Positions 1 to 9,195 of a DNA stretch of 64,000 bases are shown here, piece by piece (the first letter of the stretch is position 1; every line of letters starts with the position of its first letter). Made by a program: the position numbers and the translations under genes. The notes under the pieces were generated by a model, which saw only the letters and a list, made by a program, of their open reading frames with translations, had not been told where the DNA came from and made no database searches. Source of the stretch: Bacillus thuringiensis (lineage in GTDB: Bacteria; Bacillota; Bacilli; Bacillales; Bacillaceae_G); contig NZ_JACYOF010000001.1 of assembly GCF_014932895.1 (NCBI RefSeq), positions 124,001-188,000 of the forward strand, in the 5' to 3' direction.

Positions 1-290
1 ACAGCATTTACTACAATCTCCGCATCTGGATGTAAAGCTACTTCTAAAAGACCTTCACTACCATATACAACTTTTGTATTACCAGAAACAGCTTGTAATT
101 TTAAAACATCTTCCTCTCTTTGCACAGAGATGATTTGCGGAGAAAACTCTTGAATTACCTTTACTGCGTAGTCAATATTTTTCCCTACAGAAAAAGCAAC
201 GAGACGGAATTGGTCTGGGTGCGAGCGTAATACATCTAAAGTTTGTGTACCAATTGATCCACTTGCACCTAATAAACTAATGTTTTTCAT
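1..290 (-). CDS. dxr: 1-deoxy-D-xylulose 5-phosphate reductoisomerase, N-terminal part
   Basis: Partial gene; the rest lies before base 1. The enzyme makes 2-C-methyl-D-erythritol 4-phosphate from DXP with NADPH, the committed step of the MEP isoprenoid pathway in the cytoplasm. The visible 96 residues begin [14 protein letters not shown], and GASGSIG (residues 8-14) is the NADPH-binding glycine loop. A strong GAGGGG-type ribosome site precedes the ATG at 290. It follows uppS and cdsA, so an isoprenoid supply gene sits beside the enzyme that uses isoprenoids to build undecaprenyl diphosphate. The family call is firm; the C-terminal catalytic part cannot be seen. Confidence 0.93.
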   Translation of the reverse strand, partial: MKNISLLGASGSIGTQTLDVLRSHPDQFRLVAFSVGKNIDYAVKVIQEFSPQIISVQREEDVLKLQAVSGNTKVVYGSEGLLEVALHPDAEIVVNA

Positions 291-313
291 GACTCCAACC
301 CCTCGTTCATTTA

Positions 314-1111
314 TTAATTATATTGTAATAAGAAGTAGAGAATTGGTAAAACGAATAACCAACTATCTGTTCGATCTAATATACCACCATGTCCAGGCAA
401 AATTGTACCTGAATCCTTTACGCCATAATGACGTTTAAATGCAGATTGTACTAAATCACCAATTTGTCCAAAAATAGAAATGATAATTGTCAACACAATT
501 AAAATCACTACATTTGCTTCAACTGGGAAGAACATGTTGTAAACAAGTGCAACAACAATCCCACAAACAATACCGCCTAATGAACCTTCAATCGTTTTAT
601 TTGGACTAATTTCTGGCCACAATTTTCTTTTTCCTAATGCTTTTCCTATGAAATATGCGCCTGAATCAGTAGCCCATATAACAAATAATGCACAAAACAC
701 ATATTTAATTCCTAATATTCTCGTTTCATTTAAATATAAGAATCCCATTCCAACATATGTCGTTGCCATTAGTAAAAATGAAGCATTATCAAAAGTAAAT
801 GTATTCTTAGAAAGGACTGTATATGATAAAAGTAATAAAACAATCACAAATGTGATTTCTAATTTACCTAGTCCCATCCACGTAAACAGTTCTGATGCAC
901 TACTTGGAATTAAAATAATCCATAATAATAATGCAGCTAAAACCGTTGGTACTGAAATAAGCGTAAGCTTATTCATACGAATTAATTCATATAAACCTAT
1001 AGAAGCAAGTGCATACACTAAAACCGTAAAAGGCACGCCACCGTAAATTACGATAGGAATGAATAGTGCGGCAGCAATCACTCCGGTAATAATTCTCTGT
1101 TTCACTACCAA
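314..1111 (-). CDS. cdsA: Phosphatidate cytidylyltransferase
   Basis: Integral membrane enzyme that converts phosphatidic acid and CTP to CDP-diacylglycerol, the precursor of phosphatidylglycerol, phosphatidylethanolamine and cardiolipin. The 265-residue protein is a string of hydrophobic segments. It carries the family signature near the C-terminus at residues 223-247, running from SAFKRHYG through KDSG to HGGILDR. Length and signature are normal. It lies 11 bases after uppS and 23 bases before dxr, so it is very likely co-transcribed with both. Confidence 0.96.
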   Translation of the reverse strand: MVVKQRIITGVIAAALFIPIVIYGGVPFTVLVYALASIGLYELIRMNKLTLISVPTVLAALLLWIILIPSSASELFTWMGLGKLEITFVIVLLLLSYTVLSKNTFTFDNASFLLMATTYVGMGFLYLNETRILGIKYVFCALFVIWATDSGAYFIGKALGKRKLWPEISPNKTIEGSLGGIVCGIVVALVYNMFFPVEANVVILIVLTIIISIFGQIGDLVQSAFKRHYGVKDSGTILPGHGGILDRTDSWLFVLPILYFLLQYN

Positions 1112-1122
1112 ACCCTCTCTTT

Positions 1123-1899
1123 CTACACGCCTCCGAATCTGCGCCCTCTATGCTGAAAGTCTGTAATCGCATTTAGCAAATGTTCTTCAGTAAAGTCTGG
1201 CCAATACACATCTGTAAACCAAAATTCCGAATATGCAATTTGCCATAACATGAAATTACTAATACGTAGCTCTCCGCTTGTACGGATTAACAACTCTGGA
1301 TCAGGTAAAGAACTCGTCATTAAGTAGGAAGAAAGCGTTTCTTCACTTACTTCTTCAGCACGAATTTTTCCTTCCTCACTATCTTTCATCATATGTTGCA
1401 CAGCAGAAACGATTTCATCTCGACTTCCATAGTTTAACGCGAAATTAAGAATTAATCCCGTATTCTCTTTCGTATCTTCCATGGCTTTCTCCATCGCTCT
1501 GCGTGTATGCGTAGGAAGACGATCTTTTTGTCCTATTACTCGGACTTGTACGTTTTCTTCAATCAATTCTGGTAAAAATGTACCGAGAAATTCTTCTGGA
1601 AGCTTCATTAAATAATCAACTTCCTTTTTCGGTCTTTTCCAGTTCTCAGTTGAAAAAGCATAGAGAGTTAATACTTTCACATTAAGTTTACTTGCAAATT
1701 TTGTAATTTTCTTTACAACTTGCATGCCTTCATGATGTCCCGCAATACGAGGCATCGCTCTCCTCTTTGCCCATCTTCCATTCCCATCCATAATGATGGC
1801 AATATGCTCTGGGATATATCCTTTTTTCACTTCTTCAACGAGATGATCAAACGATGCGACCTTTTTACCTTTAAAAAAAGGAAAATTTTTAAACATCAT
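1123..1899 (-). CDS. uppS: Undecaprenyl diphosphate synthase (isoprenyl transferase)
   Basis: Cis-prenyltransferase that extends farnesyl diphosphate with isopentenyl diphosphate to the C55 carrier used for peptidoglycan and teichoic acid export. The 258-residue protein has the catalytic motif IIMDGNGRWAKRR with Asp38, and the C-terminal signature including LLIRTSGELRISNF. Two consecutive ATGs (1899 and 1896) follow GGAGGG; the first is taken as the start, and the second would be one residue shorter. The gene follows the frr terminator and leads into cdsA and dxr. Confidence 0.96.
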   Translation of the reverse strand: MMFKNFPFFKGKKVASFDHLVEEVKKGYIPEHIAIIMDGNGRWAKRRAMPRIAGHHEGMQVVKKITKFASKLNVKVLTLYAFSTENWKRPKKEVDYLMKLPEEFLGTFLPELIEENVQVRVIGQKDRLPTHTRRAMEKAMEDTKENTGLILNFALNYGSRDEIVSAVQHMMKDSEEGKIRAEEVSEETLSSYLMTSSLPDPELLIRTSGELRISNFMLWQIAYSEFWFTDVYWPDFTEEHLLNAITDFQHRGRRFGGV

Positions 1900-1936
1900 T
1901 CATACCCTCCAGCAAGCAGACGTATGCCTAAAAGTG

Positions 1937-1963
1937 TAAAAAGACCCCCTTAAGAAGAGGGTC
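1937..1963 (-). terminator. Rho-independent terminator after frr
   Basis: On the minus strand a 7-bp stem (GACCCTC with GGGGGTC, one G-U pair, loop TTCTTAA) is followed by TTTTT. It lies 22 bases after the frr stop and 38 before the uppS start, so it separates pyrH-frr from uppS-cdsA-dxr, perhaps with read-through. Confidence 0.75.
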
Positions 1964-1984
1964 ATATTTGCGAAGTTATCGCTA

Positions 1985-2542
1985 TTACACTTCCATGATT
2001 TCTTTTTCTTTGTTTTTTGCGATTTCGTCAACTTTTGCAATATATTTATCTGTTTCTTTTTGGATATCTTCAGTATATCCTCTTAAATCATCTTCTGTAA
2101 TCTCGCCGGCTTTTTCAAGCTTCTTAAGATCATCATTTCCGTCACGACGTACGTTACGAACCGCAACTTTTGCTTCTTCAGCATATTTTTTTACAACTTT
2201 TACAAGATCACGACGACGCTCTTCTGTTAATGCAGGGAATGCAATACGAATTACAGTTCCATCATTAGAAGGGTTTAAGCCTAAATCTGCTTTTAAAATT
2301 GCTTTTTCAATATCACCGATTGAAGTTTTATCGTAAGGTTGAATTACAAGTAAACGTGCTTCCGGAACTGTGATGTTCGCTAATTGCACAACTGGTGTTG
2401 GTGCACCATAGTAATCAACTTGTACCTTATCTAATACAGACGCGTTTGCACGACCAGCGCGAACTGTTGCTAATTCGCGAGAATAAGCAGCAACTGCTTT
2501 TTCCATTTTTTCATTCGAAGACTTTAATACTTGTTGTCCCAT
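1985..2542 (-). CDS. frr: Ribosome recycling factor
   Basis: Cytoplasmic factor that works with EF-G to split post-termination ribosomes. The 185-residue length is exactly that of the family, and the sequence shows the typical long charged helices, including [17 protein letters not shown] in the C-terminal half. A GGGGGAAAT ribosome site precedes the ATG. Only 2 bases separate it from the pyrH stop codon, so the two are surely one transcript. Confidence 0.97.
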   Translation of the reverse strand: MGQQVLKSSNEKMEKAVAAYSRELATVRAGRANASVLDKVQVDYYGAPTPVVQLANITVPEARLLVIQPYDKTSIGDIEKAILKADLGLNPSNDGTVIRIAFPALTEERRRDLVKVVKKYAEEAKVAVRNVRRDGNDDLKKLEKAGEITEDDLRGYTEDIQKETDKYIAKVDEIAKNKEKEIMEV

Positions 2543-2544
2543 AT

Positions 2545-3267
2545 TTATTTCCCCCTTACAACTGTTCCAATATTTTCACCTAAAACGGCGCGTTTAATAT
2601 TACCTTTTTCCATAACTGAGAATACAATTAATGGAATATCATTATCCATACATAAAGAAGAAGCTGTAGAATCCATTACACCTAAACCTTCTTTTAATAC
2701 ATCTAGGTAAGTAAGTGTTTCGTATTTTGTAGCTGTTGGGTCAATAGATGGATCTGCATTATATACGCCATCTACATTATTTTTCGCCATTAAGATAACA
2801 TCAGCTTCAATTTCAGCTGCGCGTAATGCTGCCGTTGTATCTGTAGAGAAGTATGGGTTACCTGTACCTGCTGCAAAGATAACAACACGCTTTTTCTCTA
2901 AGTGACGAACCGCTTTACGACGAATGTAAGGTTCTGCCACTTGACGCATCTCAATTGAAGTTTGTACGCGAGTTTGAATTCCGATATTCTCCAAGCTATC
3001 TTGAAGTGCTAACGAATTCATAACTGTCGCTAACATGCCCATGTAATCTGCCCCTGCACGATCCATGCCCATTTCGCTTCCAATTTTACCACGCCAAATG
3101 TTACCGCCACCAACAACAACAGCAACCTCTACATCAAGTTCTGCAATTTCTTTCACTTGTTCCGCAACTGACTTAATAACAGCTGGGTTAATTCCAAATC
3201 CTTGCTCGCCAGCTAAAGCCTCTCCGCTCAGCTTTAAAACGACACGATTATATTTCGGTTTACTCAT
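2545..3267 (-). CDS. pyrH: UMP kinase
   Basis: Amino-acid-kinase-fold enzyme that phosphorylates UMP to UDP, at the hub of pyrimidine nucleotide synthesis. The 240-residue protein has the N-terminal [10 protein letters not shown] phosphate-binding motif, a [10 protein letters not shown] glycine loop and a downstream [11 protein letters not shown] segment, all typical of bacterial hexameric UMP kinases. GGAGG lies seven bases before the start. The pairing of pyrH with frr is conserved across many bacteria. Confidence 0.97.
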   Translation of the reverse strand: MSKPKYNRVVLKLSGEALAGEQGFGINPAVIKSVAEQVKEIAELDVEVAVVVGGGNIWRGKIGSEMGMDRAGADYMGMLATVMNSLALQDSLENIGIQTRVQTSIEMRQVAEPYIRRKAVRHLEKKRVVIFAAGTGNPYFSTDTTAALRAAEIEADVILMAKNNVDGVYNADPSIDPTATKYETLTYLDVLKEGLGVMDSTASSLCMDNDIPLIVFSVMEKGNIKRAVLGENIGTVVRGK

Positions 3268-3296
3268 AATGAACCTCCAATTGCTTACATCTTTAT

Positions 3297-3324
3297 TTTA
3301 AAAAAGGGAACACAATGTGTTCCC
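3297..3324 (-). terminator. Rho-independent terminator after tsf
   Basis: On the minus strand GGGAACACA, a TT-centred loop and GTGTTCCC form a strong stem followed by TTTTTT. It starts ten bases after the tsf stop and marks the end of the rpsB-tsf transcript. Confidence 0.85.
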
Positions 3325-3333
3325 TAATCTGTA

Positions 3334-4221
3334 TTAGTTACTACCTTTTACTTGGTTCATTACTTCTTCAGCAAAGTTGTCTTCGCGTTTTTCGATACCT
3401 TCACCAACAGCGTAGCGAACGAATCCTTTTAATGTTCCGCCTTTAGACTCAACGAACTGACGAACTTTCATATCAGGGTTTTTAACGAATGCTTGGTCAA
3501 GTAAGCAAATCTCTTCGAAGAATTTGCCTAGACGGCCTTCAACCATTTTTGCAACGATTTTTTCAGGCTTGCCTTCGTTTAAAGCTTGTTGTGTTAATAC
3601 TTGACGCTCATGCTCAACTTCTTCAGCTGTTACAGCATCGCGGTCAATGTATTTAGGGTTAACTGCAGCGATGTGCATTGCAACATCTTTAGCAGCTGCT
3701 TCATCAGTTGAACCTTCAAGAACTGTTAGTACGCCAATGCGTCCACCCATGTGTAGGTAAGCACCGAATGCATCTGCATCAGTTTTTGATACGATTTCGA
3801 AACGACGAAGTGTAAGTTTTTCACCAATTTTAGCGATTGCTTCATTGATGTGCTCTTCTACTTTTTTGCCGTTTTCCATTGTTTGAGCCATAGCTTCTTC
3901 AACGTTAGCTGGTTTGTTAGTTAATAAGTGAGCAGCTAATTCTTTAATTAATGTTTGGAAACCTTCGTTTTTCGCAACGAAATCAGTTTCAGAGTTTAAT
4001 TCTAAAATTAAACCATCGTTACCGTTTGTTTCGATGAAAGTTAAACCTTCAGCAGCAATGCGGTCCGCTTTTTTAGCAGCTTTCGCAATACCTTTTTCGC
4101 GTAAGAAGTCAATTGCCTTCTCCATGTCGCCATTAGTTTCTGTTAAAGCTTTTTTGCAGTCCATCATACCTGCGCCAGTTTTTTCACGTAATTCTTTTAC
4201 CATTTGTGCAGTGATTGCCAT
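3334..4221 (-). CDS. tsf: Translation elongation factor Ts
   Basis: Guanine nucleotide exchange factor that recycles EF-Tu from its GDP to its GTP form. The N-terminal UBA-like domain reads [26 protein letters not shown], and the core contains the [10 protein letters not shown] motif essential for contact with EF-Tu. I chose the ATG at 4221 (295 residues). AGGAGG sits nine bases upstream of it, whereas the in-frame ATG at 4230 would directly abut that ribosome site. A hairpin and a tandem repeat lie between it and rpsB. Confidence 0.97.
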   Translation of the reverse strand: MAITAQMVKELREKTGAGMMDCKKALTETNGDMEKAIDFLREKGIAKAAKKADRIAAEGLTFIETNGNDGLILELNSETDFVAKNEGFQTLIKELAAHLLTNKPANVEEAMAQTMENGKKVEEHINEAIAKIGEKLTLRRFEIVSKTDADAFGAYLHMGGRIGVLTVLEGSTDEAAAKDVAMHIAAVNPKYIDRDAVTAEEVEHERQVLTQQALNEGKPEKIVAKMVEGRLGKFFEEICLLDQAFVKNPDMKVRQFVESKGGTLKGFVRYAVGEGIEKREDNFAEEVMNQVKGSN

Positions 4222-4246
4222 ACTTTTCATCCTCCTAAAATATGTA

Positions 4247-4286
4247 TTTATACCTTTATAAAGGTGTTTATACCTTAAAAAAGGTG
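4247..4286 (-). repeat. Two tandem 20-bp repeats in the tsf leader
   Basis: Two head-to-tail copies of a 20-base unit (4247-4266 and 4267-4286) match at 18 of 20 positions. On the minus strand each begins CACCTTT and ends AAGGTATAAA. The copy nearer rpsB overlaps the 3' arm and T-tract of the rpsB terminator. The other contains the perfect palindrome ACCTTTATAAAGGT. Confidence 0.8.
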
Positions 4287-4314
4287 ATAAAAGGCCGAAC
4301 CCCTTATCACCTTT
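4277..4314 (-). terminator. Terminator or attenuator between rpsB and tsf
   Basis: On the minus strand AAAGGTGATAA pairs with TTATCACCTTT around a loop containing GGGGTTCGGCC, followed by T residues. It begins ten bases after the rpsB stop. Since tsf shows no obvious strong promoter of its own, partial read-through that sets the S2:EF-Ts ratio is likely. Confidence 0.75.
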
Positions 4315-4323
4315 CCAACTTTG

Positions 4324-5025
4324 TTACGCAGTAACAGTTTCTTCACCTTGTTTTGCTTCAAGGATCGCGTCTGCCATTTTAGATGTAAGAAGTTTTACAG
4401 CACGAATTGCATCATCGTTTGCTGGGATAACGTGATCGATTTCGTCTGGATCACAGTTTGTATCAACGATACCGATGATTGGAATGTGTAATTTGCGTGC
4501 TTCAGCAACTGCAATACGCTCTTTACGAGGGTCTACTACGAATAATGCACTTGGAAGACCTTTCATATCTTTAATACCGCCTAAGAATTTCTCAAGACGC
4601 TCTAACTCTTTTTTAAGTTGAACAACTTCTTTCTTAGGAAGTACTTCGAAAGTACCATCTTCTTGCATTCTTTCGATGTCTTTAAGACGCTTGATACGCT
4701 TTTGGATTGTTTGGAAGTTTGTTAAAGTTCCACCTAACCAACGTTGGTTAACGAAGTACATACCAGCACGAGTTGCTTCTTCTTTAATAGCTTCTTGTGC
4801 TTGCTTTTTAGTACCTACGAATAAAATGTCTCCACCTTCAGCAGCGATGTCACGCATAACTTTGAAAGCTTCCTCAACTTTTTTCACAGTTTTTTGTAAG
4901 TCGATGATGTAGATACCGTTACGCTCTGTGAAAATGTAACGCTTCATTTTTGGGTTCCAACGACGTGTTTGATGTCCGAAATGAACACCAGCTTCAAGCA
5001 ATTGCTTCATAGAAATTACTGACAT
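4324..5025 (-). CDS. rpsB: 30S ribosomal protein S2
   Basis: Small-subunit protein that binds late near the head-platform junction and helps recruit S1 in bacteria that have it. The 233-residue protein starts [31 protein letters not shown], which is the S2 signature region, and contains the second signature [19 protein letters not shown] precedes the ATG. It has a clear promoter (5149-5177) and a long structured leader. Confidence 0.98.
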
Positions 5026-5061
5026 AATATAGTTCCTCCTAAATGGTTTTTGATATCCTCC

Positions 5062-5119
5062 GTTTACTTCATCTTTAAGCGAAACTACAATCGTAGCACC
5101 AACACTTAAATCGGTAAAC
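5062..5119 (-). promoter_or_regulatory. Structured mRNA leader of rpsB
   Basis: Three nested helices can form in the transcript. Bases 5114-5119 pair with 5062-5067 (GTTTAC with GTAAAC), 5105-5110 pair with 5074-5079 (TTTAAG with CTTAAA), and an inner CTAC/GTAG hairpin (5085-5096) caps the fold. The leader runs from about 5142 to 5026. Such leaders often mediate feedback by the encoded ribosomal protein; that role is inferred here. Confidence 0.5.
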
Positions 5120-5148
5120 GTGTGTACTTTGTACTGACACCACTGCTT

Positions 5149-5177
5149 ACTATATCATACTGAAATATTTCAATCAA
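5149..5177 (-). promoter_or_regulatory. Sigma-A type promoter of rpsB
   Basis: On the minus strand TTGATT (5172-5177) and TATAGT (5149-5154) are separated by exactly 17 bases. This gives a leader of roughly 115 bases before the rpsB start. Confidence 0.7.
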
Positions 5178-5337
5178 GTCGAAAATGCGAACAATGTAAA
5201 ACTTTCTTTTTTTACGCTCAAATTCTAGTATTACCAACCCGCATTTCTTTTAAGCAAAAAAGAAAAATCTAATAAATAGTTTACCAAAGAACATGATCAT
5301 GACGCCTTTCACAAACAACATCAATCTCTTATATACA

Positions 5338-5370
5338 AAAAACTCCCCTCAAATGAGGAGAGTTTTTTTA
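5338..5370 (-). terminator. Rho-independent terminator after codY
   Basis: On the minus strand ACTCTCCTCA and TGAGGGGAGT form a stem with a short loop, preceded by A residues and followed by TTTTTT. It begins five bases after the codY stop and ends the xerC-hslV-hslU-codY transcript. The A/T tracts on both sides could make it work in both directions. Confidence 0.85.
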
Positions 5371-5374
5371 TAAA

Positions 5375-6154
5375 TTAGTTAGTTTTTAATTTAGCAAGCT
5401 CATGTAAAAACTTGTCGTTTAATACTTTAATGTATGTTCCTTTCATACCTAAAGAACGAGACTCAATTACACCAGCACTTTCTAATTTACGTAATGCATT
5501 TACGATCACAGAACGAGTGATTCCTACACGGTCGGCGATTTTACTTGCAACAAGTAAACCTTCTGTTCCATTTAATTCTTCGAAGATGTGCTCGATTGCT
5601 TCTAACTCACTGTAAGATAATGAGCTAATTGCCATTTGAACAACAGCTTTACTACGTGCTTCCTCTTCAATTTCTTCTGCTTTTTCACGTAAGATTTCCA
5701 TACCTACTACAGTTGAACTGTATTCAGCAAGGATTAAATCATCGTCTAAGAACTCTTGACCAAGACGAGCTAATACTAATGTACCTAAACGCTCACCGCC
5801 ACCAACGATCGGTACGATTGTAGTTAAACCTTGACCGAATAATTCTCTATTTTCTACTGGGAATGCTGTGTAAGCACTGTTTACATCTAAGTTTGAGGAT
5901 GTTTCTGTAACATTGAATAAGCTTTGCGTATATTCTTCTGGGAATTGACGCTCTGCAAGCATTTGCTTCATGCGCTCGTTCTCGATTTGTTGGTGAATTG
6001 CATAACCTAGTAATTTACCACGACGGCTTACTACGAATACGTTCGCTTCGATCACTTCACACATTGTGTCAGACATTTCTCTAAAGTTTACAGGCTTCCC
6101 TGCTGCGCTCTGTAATAATGCATTTAATTTTCTTGTTTTTGCTAATAATTCCAT
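5375..6154 (-). CDS. codY: GTP- and branched-chain-amino-acid-sensing repressor CodY
   Basis: Global transcription regulator that senses isoleucine/leucine/valine and GTP and controls amino-acid metabolism, and virulence in pathogens. The 259-residue length is that of the family. The N-terminal GAF-like sensor begins [15 protein letters not shown]; the C-terminal winged helix-turn-helix spans about residues 203-234, including [20 protein letters not shown]. It is last in the xerC-hslV-hslU-codY operon, the same order as codV-clpQ-clpY-codY in B. subtilis. Confidence 0.98.
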   Translation of the reverse strand: MELLAKTRKLNALLQSAAGKPVNFREMSDTMCEVIEANVFVVSRRGKLLGYAIHQQIENERMKQMLAERQFPEEYTQSLFNVTETSSNLDVNSAYTAFPVENRELFGQGLTTIVPIVGGGERLGTLVLARLGQEFLDDDLILAEYSSTVVGMEILREKAEEIEEEARSKAVVQMAISSLSYSELEAIEHIFEELNGTEGLLVASKIADRVGITRSVIVNALRKLESAGVIESRSLGMKGTYIKVLNDKFLHELAKLKTN

Positions 6155-6231
6155 TTCAAAAGTTCCTCCTACATGTTACTCACATATTTTTTCATCACTT
6201 GGAAACTAGGGCGAGTCACCTGATGACACTA

Positions 6232-7623
6232 TTACAAAATAAACTGGCTCACATCTTTATTTTTAGCAATTGTTGCTAACTTCTCCTCAACGTATTGAGG
6301 TGTTATCGTTATTTTCTCTAACGTAATTTCAGATGCTTCAAACGATAAATCTTCAAGGAGCTTCTCCATAATCGTATGAAGTCTTCTTGCTCCAATATTA
6401 TCTGTATCCTGATTAACTTGATAAGCAATCTCAGCAATCTTACGAATAGCTTCGTCTGAAAATTCAATTTCTATACCTTCAGTCGCTAATAATGCCATAT
6501 ATTGTTTAATTAACGCATTGTCAGGCTCGATTAATATTTTAACAAAATCATCTGTCGATAATTTTGTTAATTCTACTCGAATCGGAAATCTCCCTTGCAA
6601 TTCCGGAATTAAATCCGACGGTTTAGACATATGAAACGCTCCAGCTGCAACAAATAAAATATAATCTGTTTTTACTGATCCGTATTTTGTCGCAACATTC
6701 GATCCTTCTACAATCGGCAGAATGTCACGTTGCACACCTTCACGTGATACATCTACGCTATTCGACTGCTTACCAGCAATTTTGTCAATTTCATCGATAA
6801 AAATAATCCCGAGCTGTTCAGCACGATAAACAGCCTCTTGTGTAACTTCATCCATATCAATTAAGCGCTGTGCTTCCTCATTTGTCAAGACTTTTCTCGC
6901 TTCTTTTACAGAAAGTTTACGTTTTTTCGTTTTTTTCGGCATAAAACTTCCTAATGCATCTTGGAAATTCATTCCCATTTGCTCCATCCCAGTTCCTTGT
7001 AACATATCAAACATCGAAGACTGTTGCTCCGTCACTTCAATCGAAACGATTTCATCTTCAAGAAGTCCTGCAGTAAGCTTTCTTTCCACATCTTGACGTT
7101 TCTTTTCGATTTCAACATCTTCTTGCGCATCAGATGTTTGATTCGAATTTTGAGAGCCACCGAAAAGCATTTCTAACGGGTTTTTAAATCCAGATTGCTT
7201 CTCCGGACTCGGAACTAAAATTTCCACTAAACGTTGATTTGCTTGCTCTTCTGCTTTATCTTGAACTTTAATTACCATTTCTTCTTTCACAATACGAACG
7301 GACGTTTCAACAAGATCGCGGACCATCGATTCTACATCTCGCCCCACATATCCAACTTCTGTAAACTTCGTCGCTTCAACCTTAATAAAAGGTGCTCCAA
7401 CGAGTTTCGCCATTCGTCGTGCTACCTCTGTTTTACCAACACCTGTCGGTCCAATCATTAAAATATTTTTAGGTGCAATTTCATCACGTAAATTTTCAGC
7501 TAGCTTACTGCGACGGTATCGATTTCTCAGAGCTACAGCAACCGCTTTCTTTGCATCTTTTTGACCGATGATATATTGATCTAATTTTTCCACAATTTGA
7601 CGCGGAGTAAAATGTAAATGCAT
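6232..7623 (-). CDS. hslU: ATP-dependent protease ATPase subunit HslU (ClpY)
   Basis: AAA+ unfoldase that feeds substrates to the HslV peptidase. Walker A is GPTGVGKT (58-65) and Walker B is IIFIDEID (about 273-280). The I-domain insertion lies between them, and the sensor-2 GAR is at 411-413. I chose the ATG at 7623 (463 residues, starting MHLHFTPRQ) because GGGAGG lies just upstream and 463 is the usual length; a further 13 residues are open upstream but lack a ribosome site. HslV ends 22 bases before it. Confidence 0.97.
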   Translation of the reverse strand: MHLHFTPRQIVEKLDQYIIGQKDAKKAVAVALRNRYRRSKLAENLRDEIAPKNILMIGPTGVGKTEVARRMAKLVGAPFIKVEATKFTEVGYVGRDVESMVRDLVETSVRIVKEEMVIKVQDKAEEQANQRLVEILVPSPEKQSGFKNPLEMLFGGSQNSNQTSDAQEDVEIEKKRQDVERKLTAGLLEDEIVSIEVTEQQSSMFDMLQGTGMEQMGMNFQDALGSFMPKKTKKRKLSVKEARKVLTNEEAQRLIDMDEVTQEAVYRAEQLGIIFIDEIDKIAGKQSNSVDVSREGVQRDILPIVEGSNVATKYGSVKTDYILFVAAGAFHMSKPSDLIPELQGRFPIRVELTKLSTDDFVKILIEPDNALIKQYMALLATEGIEIEFSDEAIRKIAEIAYQVNQDTDNIGARRLHTIMEKLLEDLSFEASEITLEKITITPQYVEEKLATIAKNKDVSQFIL

Positions 7624-7645
7624 ATAAAATGCCTCCCTTACGATT

Positions 7646-8188
7646 CTACAATTCTTCAACAATTATGTTGTGGTTCGTATAAACACAAATATCGCCTGCA
7701 ATTTCTAAACTCGCTTTCGCAATTTGCTTCGCTGTTAAATGTTCACTTGCATATTGCTTTAAAGCACGACCTGCAGAAAGTGCATAATTCCCACCAGATC
7801 CAATTGCTAAAATACCATCATCCGGTTCAATCACTTCTCCTGTACCCGAAACAAGGAGCATAGTTGTTTTATCCATGACAATGAGCATCGCTTCTAGCTG
7901 ACGTAACATTTTATCGCCACGCCATTGTTTTGCCATTTCAACAGCAGCACGTTGCAAGTTGCCATTATACTCTTCTAATTTCCCTTCAAACATTTCAAAA
8001 AGAGTAAATGCATCAGCAACTGAACCTGCAAAACCAGCTAAAACTTTCCCTTGGAAAAGTCTACGAACTTTACGAGCTGTATGTTTCATTACAACAGCAT
8101 TTCCCATCGTCACTTGGCCATCTCCAGCCATTGCACATTCTCCATTATGATGAACTGCAAATATCGTTGTAGCGTGGAAATTTCCCAT
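7646..8188 (-). CDS. hslV: ATP-dependent protease peptidase subunit HslV (ClpQ)
   Basis: Proteasome-like peptidase that forms the double hexamer core of HslUV. The 180-residue protein reads [25 protein letters not shown] at its start. By alignment Thr7 matches the catalytic N-terminal threonine of E. coli HslV, and the GDGQ motif is intact. B. subtilis ClpQ is reported to use a serine exposed after Met removal; here residue 2 is Gly, so maturation may differ. It sits between xerC and hslU. Confidence 0.96.
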   Translation of the reverse strand: MGNFHATTIFAVHHNGECAMAGDGQVTMGNAVVMKHTARKVRRLFQGKVLAGFAGSVADAFTLFEMFEGKLEEYNGNLQRAAVEMAKQWRGDKMLRQLEAMLIVMDKTTMLLVSGTGEVIEPDDGILAIGSGGNYALSAGRALKQYASEHLTAKQIAKASLEIAGDICVYTNHNIIVEEL

Positions 8189-8230
8189 AGAAAAAACTCC
8201 TTTATATGTTTTTATAGCTTTAAAAGCAAT

Positions 8231-9130
8231 TTATGCCCGCGGGTGATGCTTCATGTAAACAGAACGCAATCTTTCTTTAGAGACATGCGTATAAATTTGT
8301 GTCGTCGACAAATTTTCATGACCTAACAACTCCTGTACAGTACGTAAATCCGCTCCTTCATCTAACATGTGTGTAGCAAATGTATGCCTTAACATATGGG
8401 GACTTATCCGCATTGTCAATGAAGCCTTCTTAATGAGTTCATTTAATACATAGCGTACACCTCGACTTGTTAGCGGCGTACCTTTCGCATTTAAAAATAC
8501 CATATGAGATTGTTCTTCAGTCTTGTTAGCTAACCGTTTTCTCCCGTTCTCTATATAAGTAATCAAAGCATCTTGCGCATAACTTCCGAACGGAATATAC
8601 CTTTGTTTTTTTCCTTTTCCCATCACTAAAATTGTTCCCACTGCGAAGTCAATATCGGTAAGTTGTAAATTGACACATTCACTCACACGGATCCCAGTCG
8701 CATACATCAACTCTAATAAAGCTTGATTCCTTTGACCTAGCGGCGTTTCCGTATCAGAAACTTCAAATAATTCCTCTAATTCTTCAGCATATAAAAACTT
8801 TGGGATTGACAATTCTTTTTTGGGGAGTGACGCAAGTGCAAACGGGTTATCTTTCCGATAACCTTCACGCATCAAAAAACGATATAAACTTCGTAAGCTT
8901 GATACTTTTCTTGCGACAGATTTACGGGCTAACTTTTCATCGTGCAACGTCGTTAAGTACAAACGAACATCCGCGTATGTAACATCTAAAAAAGAGGATA
9001 TGCCTTCTCGCTCCATAAATTGCACAAAATGTTCTAAATCATTTTGATAACTTGCAATTGTATATTTTGAATAATTTCTTTCAATTTGTAAATATCCAAC
9101 GAATAATTGTAACAATTTCTTCACATTCAC
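8231..9130 (-). CDS. xerC: Tyrosine recombinase XerC (CodV)
   Basis: Site-specific recombinase that acts with XerD at dif to resolve chromosome dimers. It has an N-terminal SAM-like core-binding domain and a C-terminal catalytic domain with Arg248 and His245 (HMLRH), His271 (LLGH) and the nucleophile Tyr280 (QIYTH). The start is read as the GTG at 9130 (299 residues, MNVKKLLQ). GAGGTGAG lies five bases upstream of it and covers the other possible GTG at 9139. It is first in the xerC-hslV-hslU-codY cluster. Confidence 0.95.
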   Translation of the reverse strand: MNVKKLLQLFVGYLQIERNYSKYTIASYQNDLEHFVQFMEREGISSFLDVTYADVRLYLTTLHDEKLARKSVARKVSSLRSLYRFLMREGYRKDNPFALASLPKKELSIPKFLYAEELEELFEVSDTETPLGQRNQALLELMYATGIRVSECVNLQLTDIDFAVGTILVMGKGKKQRYIPFGSYAQDALITYIENGRKRLANKTEEQSHMVFLNAKGTPLTSRGVRYVLNELIKKASLTMRISPHMLRHTFATHMLDEGADLRTVQELLGHENLSTTQIYTHVSKERLRSVYMKHHPRA

Positions 9131-9145
9131 ATAACTCACCTCAAT

Positions 9146-9182
9146 AAAGGCTACTAAATCGTATCACAACTTAGTAGCCTTT
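9146..9182 (-). terminator. Hairpin between trmFO and xerC, weak terminator
   Basis: A perfect 12-bp stem (AAAGGCTACTAA with TTAGTAGCCTTT, 13-base loop) lies 13 bases after the trmFO stop. On the minus strand it is followed only by ATTGAGG, so the T-tract is poor. It ends just before the xerC ribosome site. It could be a leaky terminator or an RNA processing/stability element. Confidence 0.5.
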
Positions 9183-9195
9183 GCAAGAAATTTAA

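Larger units (their letters stand above)
5026..5374. other. Gap between rpsB and codY, with rpsB leader and codY terminator
   Basis: This 349-base non-coding stretch holds the rpsB ribosome site, a foldable leader (5062-5119), the rpsB promoter (5149-5177), an AT-rich stretch with no recognisable gene (about 5180-5335), and the codY terminator. In B. subtilis this junction is where the large flagellar/chemotaxis operon lies; no trace of a flagellar gene is seen here. Confidence 0.75.

Noticed and set aside
7624-7662. Upstream extension of hslU by 13 codons
   Set aside because: It would overlap hslV and lacks a ribosome site, whereas GGGAGG precedes the ATG at 7623.
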